DNA of 47,868 bases from Microbispora corallina (GTDB lineage: Bacteria > Actinomycetota > Actinomycetes > Streptosporangiales > Streptosporangiaceae): the NCBI RefSeq assembly GCF_016863035.1, contig NZ_BOOC01000028.1, positions 1 through 47,868 of the forward strand, given 5' to 3'. Below the pieces are notes generated by a model. That model was given only the letters and a program-made list of their open reading frames with translations, had not been told where the DNA came from and did no database searches. This document shows positions 32,989-42,955 of this stretch, piece after piece; positions within the stretch are counted from its first letter, which is position 1, and every line of letters starts with the position of its first letter. The position numbers and the translations under genes are program-made.

Positions 32989-33750
32989 CTAGATCGGCGG
33001 CCAGGGGATGGCGGGCCAGTCCTCGGAGGGGTGGGGGTGGACGCCGGTCGCCAGGAGCCGCTTGATCCGCTCCCACGTGGCCTCGACCTCGTCGTTGGTG
33101 AGCAGCTCGCGCAGGCGCCGCCCGAGCCGGCCCCGCTCCATCTCCTGCTCCAGCCGGGTCAGGACGTTGACGGCCTCGCGCGGCAGGGACTTGCCCCGCC
33201 ACTGCCACAGCACGGTCCGTAACTTGTCGTCGACCGAGAAGCACACGCCGTGGTCGACGCCGTAGACGTGCCCGTCGGGCAGCGGCAGCAGGTGCCCGCC
33301 CTTGCGGTCGGCGTTGTTCACGACGGCGTCGAAGACGGCCATGCGGCGCAGGGCGGGGTTGCGGCTGCGCATGAGGGCCATCAGGTCGGTCTCCGGGTCG
33401 GCGTCGATCCACAGCTGGACCATGCCCGGGCCGAAGGGGCCGTCGCGGTAGACCGTCGGGGGCACGATCCGCCAGCCCGTCGCCGCCGCCACCTCGTAGG
33501 CCGCGACCTCCCGGGCCGCGAGCGTGCCGTCGGGGAAGTCCCACAGGGGGCGCTCGCCCCGCACGGGCTTGTAGACGCACGCCGCCACGTGCTCGCCGTT
33601 CCCGATCGAGCAGTAGAGCGTCATGTTGGTGGCCTCGACCAGGCGTCCGGCCACCTCGATCGTGCCCTCCCGGAGCAGCCTCATGGCCGCGGCGTCGTCC
33701 AGCCCCGGCCCCTCTATGTCGCTGATGCCCGCCTCGCCCTCGGCCGTCAT
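32989..33750 (-). CDS. SCO1664-family kinase-like protein
   Basis: 253 residues. Conserved features include 'ACVYKPVRGERPLWDFPDGT', with a Lys like the ATP-binding Lys of phosphatidylinositol-kinase-like folds, 'FDAVVNNADRKGGHLL' (catalytic-loop Asn-x-Asp) and 'YGVDHGVCF' (metal-binding Asp). It belongs to the SCO1664 family, which travels with DUF3090, an MSMEG_4193-type phosphatase and mshC in actinobacteria; the shared function is unknown. AGGGG lies 5 bases before the ATG. The spacing to DUF3090 is 49 bases. Confidence 0.9.
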   Translation of the reverse strand: MTAEGEAGISDIEGPGLDDAAAMRLLREGTIEVAGRLVEATNMTLYCSIGNGEHVAACVYKPVRGERPLWDFPDGTLAAREVAAYEVAAATGWRIVPPTVYRDGPFGPGMVQLWIDADPETDLMALMRSRNPALRRMAVFDAVVNNADRKGGHLLPLPDGHVYGVDHGVCFSVDDKLRTVLWQWRGKSLPREAVNVLTRLEQEMERGRLGRRLRELLTNDEVEATWERIKRLLATGVHPHPSEDWPAIPWPPI

Positions 33751-33799
33751 TGCGTCCCCTGCCCGGCAGCCGTCACGCCGGTCCCGCTCGTTCGCCGCG

Positions 33800-34378
33800 T
33801 CACGCCGTCAGACCTCCCGGGTGGTGACCGTTGAGACGGACGCAGATGTGACCATCGGGGTCGAGGGGCCGGCCGCACAGCGGGCACGGCGGACGGCCCG
33901 CGGCGACGACCTCCAGGGCCCGGCGGCTGAACGCGCGGGCGGCGGCGGCGCTGATCCTGACCCTCAGCACGGCCGGCTCGGGCCGGTCGTCGGCGAGCGG
34001 GTCGTCCTCGTCTTCCTCGTCGTCGTCGGACTCGCCGGCCTCCTGGGCCTCGATGATCACCTGGGAGGTGTCCGGATCCCAGGCGAGGGCCATCGTGCCC
34101 ACGCGGAAGTCCTCGTCGAGCGGCAGGTCGAGGGGGCCCTGGTCGGCCAGCTCGGCCGGCGCCATGGCCGGGACGGGGGCGCGGCCGCCGCTGCGGCGCA
34201 GCACCTCGTCGAGAAGCTCGTCCAGGCGGTCCGCGAGGACGGCCACCTGGAACTTCTCCAGCGCCACGGTCGTGATCCTGCCCTGACCGCGGGCTTGCAG
34301 GAAGAAGGTTCGCGCGCCCGGTTGCCCAACGGCACCGGCCACGAACCTGTCAGGCGGATCGTAGTCGAAGACCGGCAT
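33800..34378 (-). CDS. DUF3090 family protein with C-terminal zinc ribbon
   Basis: 192 residues. 'GAVGQPGARTFFLQARGQGR' and 'VALEKFQVAVLADRLDELLD' are the conserved N-terminal blocks of DUF3090. A central acidic stretch is rich in Asp/Glu (about 115-132). The C-terminus 'PPCPLCGRPLDPDGHICVRL' is a Cys-x2-Cys plus His/Cys zinc-binding end. Function unknown. It starts 9 bases after the histidine phosphatase stop and is clearly co-transcribed with it. It is a standard member of the mshC neighbourhood. Confidence 0.93.
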   Translation of the reverse strand: MPVFDYDPPDRFVAGAVGQPGARTFFLQARGQGRITTVALEKFQVAVLADRLDELLDEVLRRSGGRAPVPAMAPAELADQGPLDLPLDEDFRVGTMALAWDPDTSQVIIEAQEAGESDDDEEDEDDPLADDRPEPAVLRVRISAAAARAFSRRALEVVAAGRPPCPLCGRPLDPDGHICVRLNGHHPGGLTA

Positions 34379-34387
34379 AGCCCGACC

Positions 34388-35089
34388 TTATGTGGTCCCG
34401 GCTCCGCCGCCGACGGCGGCATCGCTCCCGGTGGAGTTTTCTCCCCCGCCTTCGCCTCCCGGAACCTCGGGTGGGGGAACCAGATTGGTCACATCGCCCC
34501 CGATGTCGTTGGATCTGAGCAGGAAGGGACGCAGGGGGGTGTAACGGATCACCGTGACGGACGCGGGGTCCGCCGTGATCCGCTGGAACTGGTCCAGGTG
34601 CAGCCCCAGCGCGTCGGCCACGATGGCCTTGATCACGTCCCCGTGGCTGCAGACGAGATAGGTGGCCTTCTCGCCCAGGCGCTCGTTCCAGTCCCGTACG
34701 GCCCGCACGGCACGGCTCTGCACGTCGGCCAAGGCCTCGCCGCCGGGGAACACCGCCGCGCTGGGATGGGCCTGGACGACCCGCCACAGCGGCTCCTTTG
34801 CCAGCTCCTCCAGCGGCCTGCCGGTCCAGTCGCCGTAGCCGCACTCGCCGAACCTGTCGTCGGTCTGCACCGAGACGGCCCGGCCCTGGGCGATGGCCTC
34901 CGCGGTCTCCCGGCACCGTTCGAGCGGGCTGGAGACGATGGCGTCGAGCTCCAGCGGCGCGAGCCGCTCCGCGGTGGCGCGGGCCTGCTCCCGGCCCCGC
35001 TCGTCGAGGTGGACCCCGGGCGTCCAGCCCGCGAGGACGGGCCCGGTCATCGAGGTGAGGCCGTGCCGTACGAGGAGAACGGTCGTCAT
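34388..35089 (-). CDS. Histidine phosphatase (MSMEG_4193-type phosphomutase-like)
   Basis: 233 residues from the ATG at 35089. The phosphohistidine motif is 'LLVRHGLTS' (Arg8-His9-Gly10); 'SPLERCRETAEAIA' gives the Ser-Pro-x3-Arg contact and 'VCSHGDVIKAIV' the second catalytic His. It belongs to the MSMEG_4193 branch of the phosphoglycerate-mutase superfamily. The start overlaps the uppP stop in an ATGA, so the two are translationally coupled. The C-terminal tail is Gly/Pro/Thr-rich and disordered. Substrate unknown; coupling to uppP hints at a phosphorylated lipid or sugar but does not prove it. Confidence 0.93.
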   Translation of the reverse strand: MTTVLLVRHGLTSMTGPVLAGWTPGVHLDERGREQARATAERLAPLELDAIVSSPLERCRETAEAIAQGRAVSVQTDDRFGECGYGDWTGRPLEELAKEPLWRVVQAHPSAAVFPGGEALADVQSRAVRAVRDWNERLGEKATYLVCSHGDVIKAIVADALGLHLDQFQRITADPASVTVIRYTPLRPFLLRSNDIGGDVTNLVPPPEVPGGEGGGENSTGSDAAVGGGAGTT

Positions 35090-35904
35090 GAGGAGATCAC
35101 GCCCAGTGCCAGCAGGGTGAGCAGGAACGTTCCCGCGAAGACGCGGTAGACGACGAACACGATCGTCGAGTGCCGCGCGACGTAGCGCAGCAGCCAGGCG
35201 ATCGAGGCGTACCCGACCGCGAACGAGACCACGGTCGCGATGAGCGTGGGCGCCACCGGCACCCCGCCGCCGTCGCCCACGTGCCGCAGCTCGAACAGGC
35301 CGGACAGCACCACGGCGGGGATCGACAGCAGGAACGAGTAGCGGGCGGCCGCCTCGCGCGTGTACCCGAGGAACAGGGCGCCGGTCATCGTCGACCCCGA
35401 CCGCGACGCCCCCGGGATCAGCGGCAGCATCTGCCAGGCGCCGATGATGAGGCCGTCGCGCATGTCGAGGTCGGCGACCTCTTTCTTCTTCCTGCCCATC
35501 TGGTCGGCCGCGAGCAGCAGCAGGCCGAAGACGACGAGCATGCTCGCGTTGAGCCACAGGTTGCGCGCCGGGCCTTCGATCGCGTCCTTGAACAGCAGGC
35601 CCGCGACGCTGATCGGGATGGTGCCGAGCATGATGTACCAGCCCATGCGCGCGTCGAGGTCGTCGCGCAGCTCCGGCGTCCAGAGGCTGCGCAGCCAGGT
35701 CCACACGATGCGGACGATGTCGCGCCAGAAGTAGATGACGACCGCCAGCATCGTGCCGAGCTGGATCACCGCCGTGAACGCGGCGCCGGGATCGGACCAT
35801 CCGAGCAGCTTCGGCACGATCAGCAGGTGGGCGGAGCTCGAGATGGGCAGGAACTCGGTCAGCCCCTGTACGACGCCGAGCACGACTGCCTGAAGTACGT
35901 CCAT
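35086..35904 (-). CDS. uppP: Undecaprenyl-diphosphatase (BacA/UppP type)
   Basis: 272 residues, full length, about eight membrane helices. The family motifs are 'QGLTEFLPISSSAHLLI' (first repeat, Glu and Ser-Ser-Ser) and 'LIPGASRSGSTMT' (second repeat). It removes the distal phosphate of undecaprenyl diphosphate to recycle the lipid carrier, used both by peptidoglycan and by the Wzx/Wzy pathway encoded at the left of the window. It is the first gene of the leftward block. The ATG has no ribosome site; TAGGCT lies 9 bases upstream. Confidence 0.96.
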   Translation of the reverse strand: MDVLQAVVLGVVQGLTEFLPISSSAHLLIVPKLLGWSDPGAAFTAVIQLGTMLAVVIYFWRDIVRIVWTWLRSLWTPELRDDLDARMGWYIMLGTIPISVAGLLFKDAIEGPARNLWLNASMLVVFGLLLLAADQMGRKKKEVADLDMRDGLIIGAWQMLPLIPGASRSGSTMTGALFLGYTREAAARYSFLLSIPAVVLSGLFELRHVGDGGGVPVAPTLIATVVSFAVGYASIAWLLRYVARHSTIVFVVYRVFAGTFLLTLLALGVISS

Positions 35905-35913
35905 GGTGCGGAC

Positions 35914-35930
35914 AGCCTATCGGCTAGTCT
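35914..35930. promoter_or_regulatory. Back-to-back -10 boxes of uppP and the aldo/keto reductase
   Basis: The 35-base gap between the divergent starts holds AGCCTA (35914-35919; TAGGCT on the minus strand, 9 bases from the uppP ATG) and TAGTCT (35925-35930; 9 bases from the reductase ATG). Neither gene has a ribosome site, so both messages may be almost leaderless. No matching -35 boxes are seen. Confidence 0.4.
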
Positions 35931-35939
35931 TACCGCACA

Positions 35940-36878
35940 ATGGACCAGCGATTTGTCGGGCGCAGCGGTCTCTCGGTGTCCAGGATCGGGCTCGGCACGA
36001 TGACCTGGGCCCGCGACACCTCGGCCGAGGAGGCGACGGCCCAGCTCACGGCCTTCGCGGAGGCCGGGGGCACGCTGATCGACACGGCCGACGTGTACGG
36101 CGGCGGCGACGCGGAGCGCCTGATCGGCAGGCTGATCCGCGACGTCGTGCCGCGCTCCGAACTGGTGATCGCGACCAAGGCGGTCCTCACGTCCGGCGGC
36201 GCCCGGGACGCCTCCCGCCGCCATCTCATCCGCGCCCTCGACGCCTCGCTGGCCCGTCTCGGTCTGGACGAGGTGGACCTGTGGCAGCTCCACGCGTTCG
36301 ACACGTCGGTCCCCCTGGAGGAGACCCTCGCCGCCGTGGACTTCGCCGTGTCCACCGGCCGCACGGCCTACGCGGGCGTGTGCAACTACACGGGCTGGCA
36401 GCTCGCGGCCGCCGCCGTGTGGCAGCGGGCGGGCGAGTCCCGCGCCCCCGTCGTGGCGGCCCAGGTGGAGTACTCCCTGCTGGCCCGCGAGGCCGAGGAG
36501 GAGCTGCTCCCGGCCGCGGCGCACGTGGGCGCCGGCGTGCTCGCGTGGTCGCCGCTCGGCCGCGGCGTGCTGACGGGCAAGTACCGCACCGGGATCCCGG
36601 CCGACTCCCGCGCGGCGACGCCGCACTTCGCCGAGTTCGTCCAGCCCTATCTCGACGACCGGTGCCGCAGGATCGTCGAGTCGGTCACCACCGCGGCCGA
36701 GGGGCTCGGCGTGTCGCCGCTCGCCGTCGCGCTGTCCTGGGTGCGCGACCGCCCGGGCGTGTCGTCGGCCATCGTCGGCGCGCGGACCCACGCCCAGCTC
36801 CTCGGCGTGCTCCAGGCCGAGAAGCTCACCCTTCCGTGGGAGATCCGCGAGGCCCTGGACGACGTCTCCGACCCCTGA
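35940..36878 (+). CDS. Aldo/keto reductase
   Basis: 312 residues, (beta/alpha)8 barrel. The catalytic tetrad is visible: Asp in 'LIDTADVYGGGDAE', Tyr in the same motif, Lys in 'VIATKAVL' and His in 'DLWQLHAFD'. The C-terminal 'SAIVGARTHAQL' binds the 2'-phosphate side of NADPH. It reduces aldehydes or ketones; the substrate is unknown. The start ATG lies about 10 bases after TAGTCT with no ribosome site. It is divergent from uppP, a common arrangement in related genomes by my recollection. Confidence 0.92.
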   Translation: MDQRFVGRSGLSVSRIGLGTMTWARDTSAEEATAQLTAFAEAGGTLIDTADVYGGGDAERLIGRLIRDVVPRSELVIATKAVLTSGGARDASRRHLIRALDASLARLGLDEVDLWQLHAFDTSVPLEETLAAVDFAVSTGRTAYAGVCNYTGWQLAAAAVWQRAGESRAPVVAAQVEYSLLAREAEEELLPAAAHVGAGVLAWSPLGRGVLTGKYRTGIPADSRAATPHFAEFVQPYLDDRCRRIVESVTTAAEGLGVSPLAVALSWVRDRPGVSSAIVGARTHAQLLGVLQAEKLTLPWEIREALDDVSDP

Positions 36879-37030
36879 GGTCCCTCCGTACGCACCGAGG
36901 CGAACGAGAATCGTCTTCACGTATCACACATCGATACCGAATCGCAACTTTCTACTGCATAACCCCGCCCGGTGGCGAACAGTGGCAGAGACGACGGGGG
37001 ATGGATCAGATTCATCTTGGAAGGGGACAC

Positions 37031-38041
37031 ATGGGGATCGCTCGCAACGCCTCCGCGCTCTCCGCAGGGGCTCTCGCGATCGCCCTCGGCGGAGGACTCC
37101 CCCTGGCGTTCGCCGCTCCGGCGCACGCGCTCGACTGCACGAACGGCGGCGGGCTCGTCTCGGGTGTCACCAGCGGGCTGTGCTCGGTCGTCGACGGCGT
37201 CGGCGGCGTCGTCGACGACGTGACGGACGCCGCCGATAAGGCGACCGGCGGCGCGACGCAGCCCGTGACCAAGGCCGTGGACGACGCCGTGAGCACCACG
37301 ACGGGAGCCGCCGGGTCGGCCGTCGACAACGTGGGCCACGCGGTGGACGACACGGTGAACACGACGGTCGACGACGTCGGCAAGGCCGCGACCGGAGCCG
37401 TGGGCGCGGTGGGCGAGACCGTCGACAGGACCGTCCAGCACACGGGCACCGCGGTGAACGACGGCGCCGCCAGTGTCGGCGGCGCGGTGGACCACACGGT
37501 GGAGACGGTCAAGGGCGTCACCGGCGCGGGCACGCCGAGCGCCGGCCCCACCGCCCGGCTCACCGATGGGCTGACGAAGAGCATCAGGGACAGTTGCCTG
37601 CCCCTGGTCGGAGGCGGGTGCGCCCCCGGCGACGAGGGCGGGAAGCCCGGCTCGGTGACCCCGGAACGTCCCCGGCCCTCCGCGGGCGTGCTTCCGCGCG
37701 AGCCGTACCACCCGCTGCGGCCGAGCTACCTGCCCGCCGGGGGTGTCTCCGCCGACGGGTCCGCCACCCGCGTGCACCCGGACCGTGACGGGCTGATCCC
37801 CCTGCTGTGGCCGGGCCAGCGCATCCCCGACCTGGTCGGCGACCTGCGCGGCGGGCCGGTCCGGCCGCACAAGTCGTACGACGGGGTGGGGACGGCGCTG
37901 ACGGCCGCGCTGCTGCTGTCGGCCGTGCTCGCCACGCGCGTGGTGTCCGCGCGCCGGGCCAGGGCCGAGCAGCAGGAGTCGATCCCGTTCGAGGGCGGCC
38001 TCCGGATGCCCGGCCGCTCCGGCCGCCACCGCCTCGCCTGA
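37031..38041 (+). CDS. Secreted Val/Asp/Thr-repeat protein with C-terminal membrane helix
   Basis: 336 residues from the ATG at 37031, with GGAAGGGG at 37018-37025 just upstream. A signal peptide (about 1-33, ending Ala-His-Ala) is followed by Cys36 and Cys51, then about 110 residues of degenerate heptad-like repeats ('VVDDVTDAADK', 'AVDDAVSTTTG', 'AVDDTVNTTVDDVG', 'TVDRTVQHTG'). A second Cys pair lies in 'DSCLPLVGGGCAPG'. A Pro-rich region and one helix near 286-304 precede an Arg-rich tail. There is no LPXTG. It is likely a surface protein with an amphipathic stalk; no enzyme domain is seen. It may interact with the cell wall. Confidence 0.8.
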   Translation: MGIARNASALSAGALAIALGGGLPLAFAAPAHALDCTNGGGLVSGVTSGLCSVVDGVGGVVDDVTDAADKATGGATQPVTKAVDDAVSTTTGAAGSAVDNVGHAVDDTVNTTVDDVGKAATGAVGAVGETVDRTVQHTGTAVNDGAASVGGAVDHTVETVKGVTGAGTPSAGPTARLTDGLTKSIRDSCLPLVGGGCAPGDEGGKPGSVTPERPRPSAGVLPREPYHPLRPSYLPAGGVSADGSATRVHPDRDGLIPLLWPGQRIPDLVGDLRGGPVRPHKSYDGVGTALTAALLLSAVLATRVVSARRARAEQQESIPFEGGLRMPGRSGRHRLA

Positions 38042-38130
38042 CCCTCGGCGGTCCCCCACCGCGTTCTCCCTGACCCTGCGCCCCGGCCCGCCTGACCCTC
38101 GGACGGGCCGTCACCGCGTTCTCCCTGCCC
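38037..38130. repeat. Imperfect direct repeat (two copies, 54-base period)
   Basis: 'cctgaccctcgg' followed by a variable stretch and then 'ccgcgttctccctg' occurs at 38037-38073 and again at 38091-38128. The first copy includes the stop codon of the secreted protein gene. This suggests a local duplication of its 3' end. Confidence 0.5.
38084..38110 (+). terminator. Candidate terminator after the repeat-protein gene
   Basis: A perfect 7-bp GC stem (cggcccg 38084-38090, cgggccg 38104-38110) with a 13-base loop, 43 bases after the stop codon. Part of it coincides with the second copy of the direct repeat. Confidence 0.3.
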
Positions 38131-38287
38131 TCCGTCGGCGGCCTCGCGCGCCCGGCGACTTTCGCCGTTGTCGTGAAATTTTCTACCGGGCGTCCTCCGG
38201 CCGGCGCCGTCAAGGGCCTCCGACCTGGTGTTCGCCGGCGGCTGCGGTTCGCAGGTGAGCCTCCCGGCCGTTCGGCCTTGTGATGCC

Positions 38288-38319
38288 AGAAATGTTTCTA
38301 CAGACTCCTGAAACGTTAA
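38288..38319 (+). promoter_or_regulatory. Paired LacI-type operator candidates before the CE1 esterase
   Basis: AGAAA-TG-TTTCT (38288-38299) is a 12-base palindrome; GAAACGTTAA (38310-38319) is a second, partly degenerate copy with the CG centre typical of LacI-family operators. Their centres are 21 bases apart, two helical turns. Control by a carbohydrate-responsive repressor is plausible for a secreted polysaccharide esterase. Confidence 0.4.
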
Positions 38320-38424
38320 AACCCCCCGGGTCCGGCGGGGTGACGTACTCGATTTCGGGAGTCGCGCGACGCGCGGCGCCACGGCCATCACGCCGGACCG
38401 GTGTACCCGGAGGAAGGACAGCCC

Positions 38425-39777
38425 GTGAAACGTCGCATCGTGGCCGTGATCGCGGCCGCGCTGATGCCCGTGGTCGCAGCGGTCTCGCTACTGGTCGCCC
38501 GACCGGCCGCCGCCGCCTCGCTCACCCAGGTGACGAACTTCGGCACCAACCCGAGCAACCTCAGGATGTACATCTACGTGCCAGACCGGGTCGCCGCCCG
38601 GCCCGCGCTGCTGGTGGCCGTCCACTACTGTCAGGGCACCGCGTCCGCCCTGTTCAACGGCTACTTCCACGACTACGTCACGGCGGCGGACCAGTACGGG
38701 TTCGTCATCGTGTTCCCGGAGGCCACGCGCAGCGGGAGCTGCTTCGACGTGTACTCGCCCCAGGCGCTGAAGCGCGGCGGGGGCAGCGACCCGGTGGGCA
38801 TCATGTCGATGGTCGACTACGCCAAGTCCCGGTACAACGTCGACCCCGGGCGCGTCTTCGTCAGCGGCGTCTCCTCCGGGGCGATGATGACCAACGTGCT
38901 GGCGGCCGAGTATCCCGACGTGTTCAGGGCGGGCTCGGCGTTCATGGGCGTCCCGGCGGGCTGCTTCGCCACCACCGACGGCTCCACCTGGAACAGCCAG
39001 TGCGCCAACGGGCAGGTCACGAAGACCGCGCAGCAGTGGGGCGACCTGGCCCGCTCGATGAACCCCGGGTACAGCGGCGCCTACCCCCGGATGCAGCTGT
39101 GGCACGGCACCTCCGACAGCACGCTGAACTACAACAACTTCGGCGAAGAGATCAAGCAGTGGACCAACCTCAACGGCGTCGGCCAGACGCCCGCGTCCAC
39201 CGACAGCCCCTCGTCCGGGTGGACCCGCACCCGGTACGGCGCCACGGGCACCCAGCCGCCGGTCGAGGGCGTCAGCGTCTCCGGCCAGGGACACTCGCTG
39301 CCCCTCAACGGCATGGTGGCCTACGCCATCAACTTCCTCGGCCTGAACAGCACCGGGACCCCATCGCCCACACCCACGCCGACCCCCACACCCACGCCCT
39401 CCCCGACCCCCACACCCACGCCGACCCCCACACCCACGCCGACGCCCACCCCGACCCCGACCCCGACCCCGACGCCTCAGCCGGGCGGGTGCAGCGCGAG
39501 CATCCGGACCGTGAACTCCTGGCCCGGCGGCTTCCAGTCCGAGGTGACGGTGCGCGCCGGAAGCTCGGCGATCAGGGGCTGGACGGTGACCTGGAGCTGG
39601 ACCGGCTCCCAGTCCGTCACCCAGCTGTGGGGAGGGGTCCCGTCCACCTCCGGCGCCGCGGTCTCCGTGCGCAACGAGACCTGGAACGGCTCCCTCGCCG
39701 CCGCCGGCACGACAACCTTCGGGTTCACCGCATCAGGCACCGCCGCCACACCGGCGCTGACCTGCGCCGCGTCCTGA
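38425..39777 (+). CDS. Secreted CE1/PHB-depolymerase-type esterase with CBM2
   Basis: 450 residues from a GTG at 38425, with AGGAAGG at 38411-38417 seven bases upstream. A signal peptide (to about residue 31) is followed by an esterase domain: the nucleophile Ser is in 'VSGVSSGAMMT', the catalytic His in 'SGQGHSLPLNG', and 'YCQGTASALFNG' is the oxyanion region. A Thr-Pro linker follows, then a C-terminal CBM2 bounded by two Cys ('CSASIRTVNSWPGGFQSEV' to 'LTCAAS'), with Trp residues for cellulose or xylan binding. It likely removes acetyl or feruloyl groups from plant polysaccharide. It is monocistronic, with a strong terminator after it. Confidence 0.92.
   Translation: MKRRIVAVIAAALMPVVAAVSLLVARPAAAASLTQVTNFGTNPSNLRMYIYVPDRVAARPALLVAVHYCQGTASALFNGYFHDYVTAADQYGFVIVFPEATRSGSCFDVYSPQALKRGGGSDPVGIMSMVDYAKSRYNVDPGRVFVSGVSSGAMMTNVLAAEYPDVFRAGSAFMGVPAGCFATTDGSTWNSQCANGQVTKTAQQWGDLARSMNPGYSGAYPRMQLWHGTSDSTLNYNNFGEEIKQWTNLNGVGQTPASTDSPSSGWTRTRYGATGTQPPVEGVSVSGQGHSLPLNGMVAYAINFLGLNSTGTPSPTPTPTPTPTPSPTPTPTPTPTPTPTPTPTPTPTPTPQPGGCSASIRTVNSWPGGFQSEVTVRAGSSAIRGWTVTWSWTGSQSVTQLWGGVPSTSGAAVSVRNETWNGSLAAAGTTTFGFTASGTAATPALTCAAS
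39361..39480. repeat. Thr-Pro linker microsatellite inside the esterase gene
   Basis: Three perfect 18-base copies of ccgacccccacacccacg (39379-39396, 39403-39420, 39421-39438) plus shorter ccgacc units encode the Thr-Pro linker. Slippage here would change linker length in frame. Confidence 0.85.
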
Positions 39778-39828
39778 GCGGCGGCACCGCGGCGACACGT
39801 TCCTGACGACAGGAGTGACCTGAACGAC

Positions 39829-39862
39829 GAGGGCGCCCCCGGCCGCGACCGGGGGCGCCCTC
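39829..39862. terminator. Strong bidirectional terminator hairpin
   Basis: A perfect 14-bp stem (39829-39842 with 39849-39862) and a 6-base loop (ccgcga) lie between the esterase stop and the fabI stop, which converge. There is no U-run, but the stem is the most stable in the window. Confidence 0.8.
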
Positions 39863-39874
39863 ACACTGCGCGGA

Positions 39875-40639
39875 TCAGGCGCCCATCGCGTGGACGCCGC
39901 CGTCCACGTGGACGATCTCGCCGGTCGTCGCGGGGAACCAGTCCGACAGCAGCGCCACGCAGGCCTTGGCGGCCGGGGCGGTGTCGGCGAGGTCCCAGCC
40001 GAGCGGCGCCCTGGCCGGCCAGCTGTCCTCGAACTCCTGGAACCCGGGGATGCTCTTGGCCGCCATCGTGCGCAGCGGCCCGGCGGCGACCAGGTTCACC
40101 CGGATGCCGTGCTTGCCGAGGTCGCGGGCGAGGTAGCGGGAGCACGACTCCAGCCCGGCCTTGGCCACGCCCATCCAGTCGTACACCGGCCACGCCTTGG
40201 TGGCGTCGAAGTCGAGGCCGACGACCGCGCCGCCCTCCTTCATGAGCGGCAGGCAGGCCACGGCCAGCGACTTGAACGAGAACGTCGAGACGTGGACGGC
40301 GGTGGCCACGTCCTCCCAGGACGTGTTCAGGAAGTTGCCGCCGAGGCACGTCTGCGGGGCGAACCCGATGGAGTGGACGACCCCGTCCAGGCCGTCCACG
40401 TGCGCGCCGACCCGGTCGGCCAGTGTGTCGAGGTGCTCGGTGTCCTGCACGTCCAGCTCGATCACCGGCGGCGGCTCGGGCAGCCGCTTGGCGATGCGCT
40501 CGACCAGGCTCAGGCGGCCGAAGCCCGTCAGGACGACCTGGGCGCCTTCCTCCTGGGCCAGCCGCGCCACGTTGAAGGCGATCGACGAGTCGGTGAGGAC
40601 GCCGGTGACCAGCAGTCGCTTCCCGTCCAGCAAACCCAT
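39875..40639 (-). CDS. fabI: Enoyl-[acyl-carrier-protein] reductase (NADH)
   Basis: 254 residues from the ATG at 40639, with GGAG 7 bases upstream; a TTG at 40645 would add two residues. 'GVLTDSSIAFNVA' is the NADH-binding loop of the InhA/FabI branch. Catalytic Tyr153 and Lys160 are in 'VYDWMGVAKAG', and a Phe in 'GLDFDATKAW' matches Phe149 of InhA. 'VAAGPLRTMAAKSIPGF' is the substrate-loop region. It reduces trans-2-enoyl-ACP in the last step of each fatty-acid elongation cycle. It follows fabG after 40 bases on the same strand. Confidence 0.96.
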   Translation of the reverse strand: MGLLDGKRLLVTGVLTDSSIAFNVARLAQEEGAQVVLTGFGRLSLVERIAKRLPEPPPVIELDVQDTEHLDTLADRVGAHVDGLDGVVHSIGFAPQTCLGGNFLNTSWEDVATAVHVSTFSFKSLAVACLPLMKEGGAVVGLDFDATKAWPVYDWMGVAKAGLESCSRYLARDLGKHGIRVNLVAAGPLRTMAAKSIPGFQEFEDSWPARAPLGWDLADTAPAAKACVALLSDWFPATTGEIVHVDGGVHAMGA

Positions 40640-40679
40640 GCTCAAGCTCCAGTCTTCTCGTCCGTCCCCGGGACGCCTG

Positions 40680-41447
<768 letters not shown>

Positions 41448-41461
41448 TTAGGATCGTGGAC

Positions 41462-42951
<1,490 letters not shown>

Positions 42952-42955
<4 letters not shown>

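Larger units (their letters stand above)
38042..38424. other. Intergenic region upstream of the CE1 esterase
   Basis: 383 bases holding the direct repeat, a candidate terminator and an operator-like pair listed separately. The 38160-38330 part is AT-richer and likely contains the esterase promoter. No small gene is supported. Confidence 0.5.

Noticed and set aside
39361..39480. Possible CRISPR or regulatory tandem repeat
   Set aside because: The repeats have no spacers and encode a Thr-Pro linker in frame between two domains.
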